The translations under genes and the position numbers were made by a program. A stretch of DNA of 64,000 nucleotides from Enterobacterales bacterium (GTDB taxonomy: Bacteria > Pseudomonadota > Gammaproteobacteria > Enterobacterales > Enterobacteriaceae): positions 1 to 64,000 of the forward strand of contig JAATFX010000142.1 in NCBI GenBank assembly GCA_015654925.1, in the 5' to 3' direction. The notes below the pieces were generated by a model. It did no database searches. It saw only the letters and a program-made list of their open reading frames with translations, and had not been told where the DNA came from. This document shows, one piece after another, positions 63,009 through 64,000 of the stretch (positions within the stretch are counted from its first letter, which is position 1; each line of letters starts with the position of its first letter).

Positions 63009-64000
63009 ATGAGATTAAAACAGTTGGGCCGCTGGGCGCGCGCCGCCGGGGTTATCCTGCCGCTGCTGCTAAGCATCGGGCCGTGGAGTATGGGCGCCGC
63101 CGCCGCGCCGCGCGACGCGCTGGTCATCGGTCAAAATGCCGATATTACGTCCTTTGATCCCACCGAGCTGCGCATGGGCACCTATGTCCTGACGCATTTG
63201 CTCTATGACTCCCTGATCAGCCTCGATGCCAACGGACAGCCCCATCCGGCGCTGGCGCAATCCTGGGACCGCTCGGATAACGGCAAGACGCTGACGTTGC
63301 ATCTGGTTAAAGGCGTGACCTTCCATGATGGCAAACCGTTAACCGCGCAGGATGTGGCGTTCAGCCTGAACTACGCCAAAGATCCCGCCAACGGGGCCAA
63401 TATTTTGCCGCTGGCGAAAATGATCGGCAGCATCGATACCCCGGATGACGGCACGGTGGTGCTGCATTTTAACGGCGCGTCCGATGCCGTATTCGACCTG
63501 CTGGATCTGGCGTTTATCATCGACGGCAGCCAGCCGAAAAAAATCAAGACCGGCGGCAACGGCACCGGCCCGTTTAAGCTGAGCAGCTTTGAACCGGGGC
63601 AGGACGCCGTCTTCGTGCGCAACGACGCCTATTGGGGCGCCCGGCCGGCGTTGAAGAAGATCACGATTAAAATCATTCCCGATCAGCAGTCGGGAGTGAT
63701 GCAAATGAGCGCCGGTACGGTGGATTTTTTACCGTCCCTTGACCGGGAGGCCGCCGGGCAATTGGCGTCGTCCGGTTTCGCCACCGGCGCCGCCACCGCC
63801 GAGGGCCGGGTGCTGGATATCACGCTCAATACCCAGGCCGCGCCGCTGGATAAACCCGAGGTGCGGCGCGCCATCAGCCTGGCGCTGGACCGCGCGCGTA
63901 TCGCCCATGATATCGCCGGTCCTTCCTCGCTGGTGAAATGCCTGCCCTGGCCGCAATACAGCAAACGCGAAACCGCGGGCCGCGGGCAGGATTGCGCTTA
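63009..64000 (+). CDS. Oligopeptide/dipeptide-type ABC periplasmic binding protein (3' end outside window)
   Basis: The frame from ATG 63009, behind GGAAGG, stays open to the window edge (330 residues). It has a signal peptide (core GVILPLLLSIG, cleavage near GAAAA) and an SBP_bac_5 fold: LVIGQNADITSFDPTELRMGTY, LAQSWDRSDNGKTLTLHLVKGVTFHDGKPLTAQDVAFSL and GTGPFKLSSFEPGQDAVFVRNDAYWG. This group binds peptides, nickel chelates or opine/sugar-acid compounds. It is divergent from the GntR/enolase pair and probably starts an importer operon continuing past the window. Confidence 0.92.
   Translation, partial: MRLKQLGRWARAAGVILPLLLSIGPWSMGAAAAPRDALVIGQNADITSFDPTELRMGTYVLTHLLYDSLISLDANGQPHPALAQSWDRSDNGKTLTLHLVKGVTFHDGKPLTAQDVAFSLNYAKDPANGANILPLAKMIGSIDTPDDGTVVLHFNGASDAVFDLLDLAFIIDGSQPKKIKTGGNGTGPFKLSSFEPGQDAVFVRNDAYWGARPALKKITIKIIPDQQSGVMQMSAGTVDFLPSLDREAAGQLASSGFATGAATAEGRVLDITLNTQAAPLDKPEVRRAISLALDRARIAHDIAGPSSLVKCLPWPQYSKRETAGRGQDCA

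Overview
The window comes from a GC-rich enterobacterium. The Hyb, Frd, Dcu, Fry and Nan proteins match the Escherichia coli families nearly end to end, often at the same length. The base composition and the many extra ABC transporter and hydrolase operons suggest a plant-, insect- or wood-associated Pectobacteriaceae/Sodalis-like lineage rather than E. coli itself; this placement is an inference. I saw no rRNA, tRNA, CRISPR array, insertion sequence or phage gene. Gene decay is limited to a LysR fragment near 60.9 kb and a possible relic near 13.0-13.4 kb.

Region 1 (1-12.6 kb) is an anaerobic respiration block. It holds the 5' end of dcuB (C4-dicarboxylate antiporter), the full hydrogenase-2 operon hybOABCDEFG, and, convergent to it, frdABCD followed by a DASS-family dicarboxylate carrier. 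Perfect FNR boxes lie upstream of hybO (948-961) and frdA (12871-12884). Together these encode hydrogen oxidation, quinone reduction, fumarate reduction and fumarate/succinate exchange.

Region 2 (13.4-26.4 kb) is a catabolic island. A MarR regulator, a class I aminotransferase translationally coupled to a 44-residue ORF, and an FCD-type GntR regulator precede a nine-gene operon. The operon encodes an amino-acid-type ABC transporter, a DoeA/creatinase-like M24 hydrolase, two M20 hydantoinase/carbamoylase-type amidohydrolases, a VOC protein, a deacetylase-fold protein and an LDH2-family dehydrogenase. Near-identical operator-like sequences occur in both divergent promoters. The substrate is unknown.

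Region 3 (26.7-35.4 kb) is the Fry system: an AraC regulator, fryB-fryC-ypdF-ypdE-fryA (fructose-like PTS plus two peptidases) and a MalY-type beta-lyase.

Region 4 (35.4-40.8 kb) is a metal-uptake block: a ZevAB-like pair, a DUF1460 lipoprotein, and a Zn/Mn ABC operon behind a Zur-like box with a candidate small membrane protein as its first gene.

Region 5 (40.8-51.0 kb) holds a sugar-type ABC operon in which one permease is fused to an SMP-30-like beta-propeller next to a second free propeller gene. It is followed by a substrate-binding protein/permease pair without an ATPase beside a homocysteine S-methyltransferase.

Region 6 (51.1-64 kb) contains a Fur-box-preceded DUF2946-copC pair, an EntS-like MFS exporter, a LysR/SDR divergent pair, sialic acid genes nanA-nanT-nanR with a conserved NanR operator, an exported MsrA, a LysR remnant, a GntR/enolase-superfamily pair, and the start of a divergent oligopeptide-type binding protein cut by the window edge.
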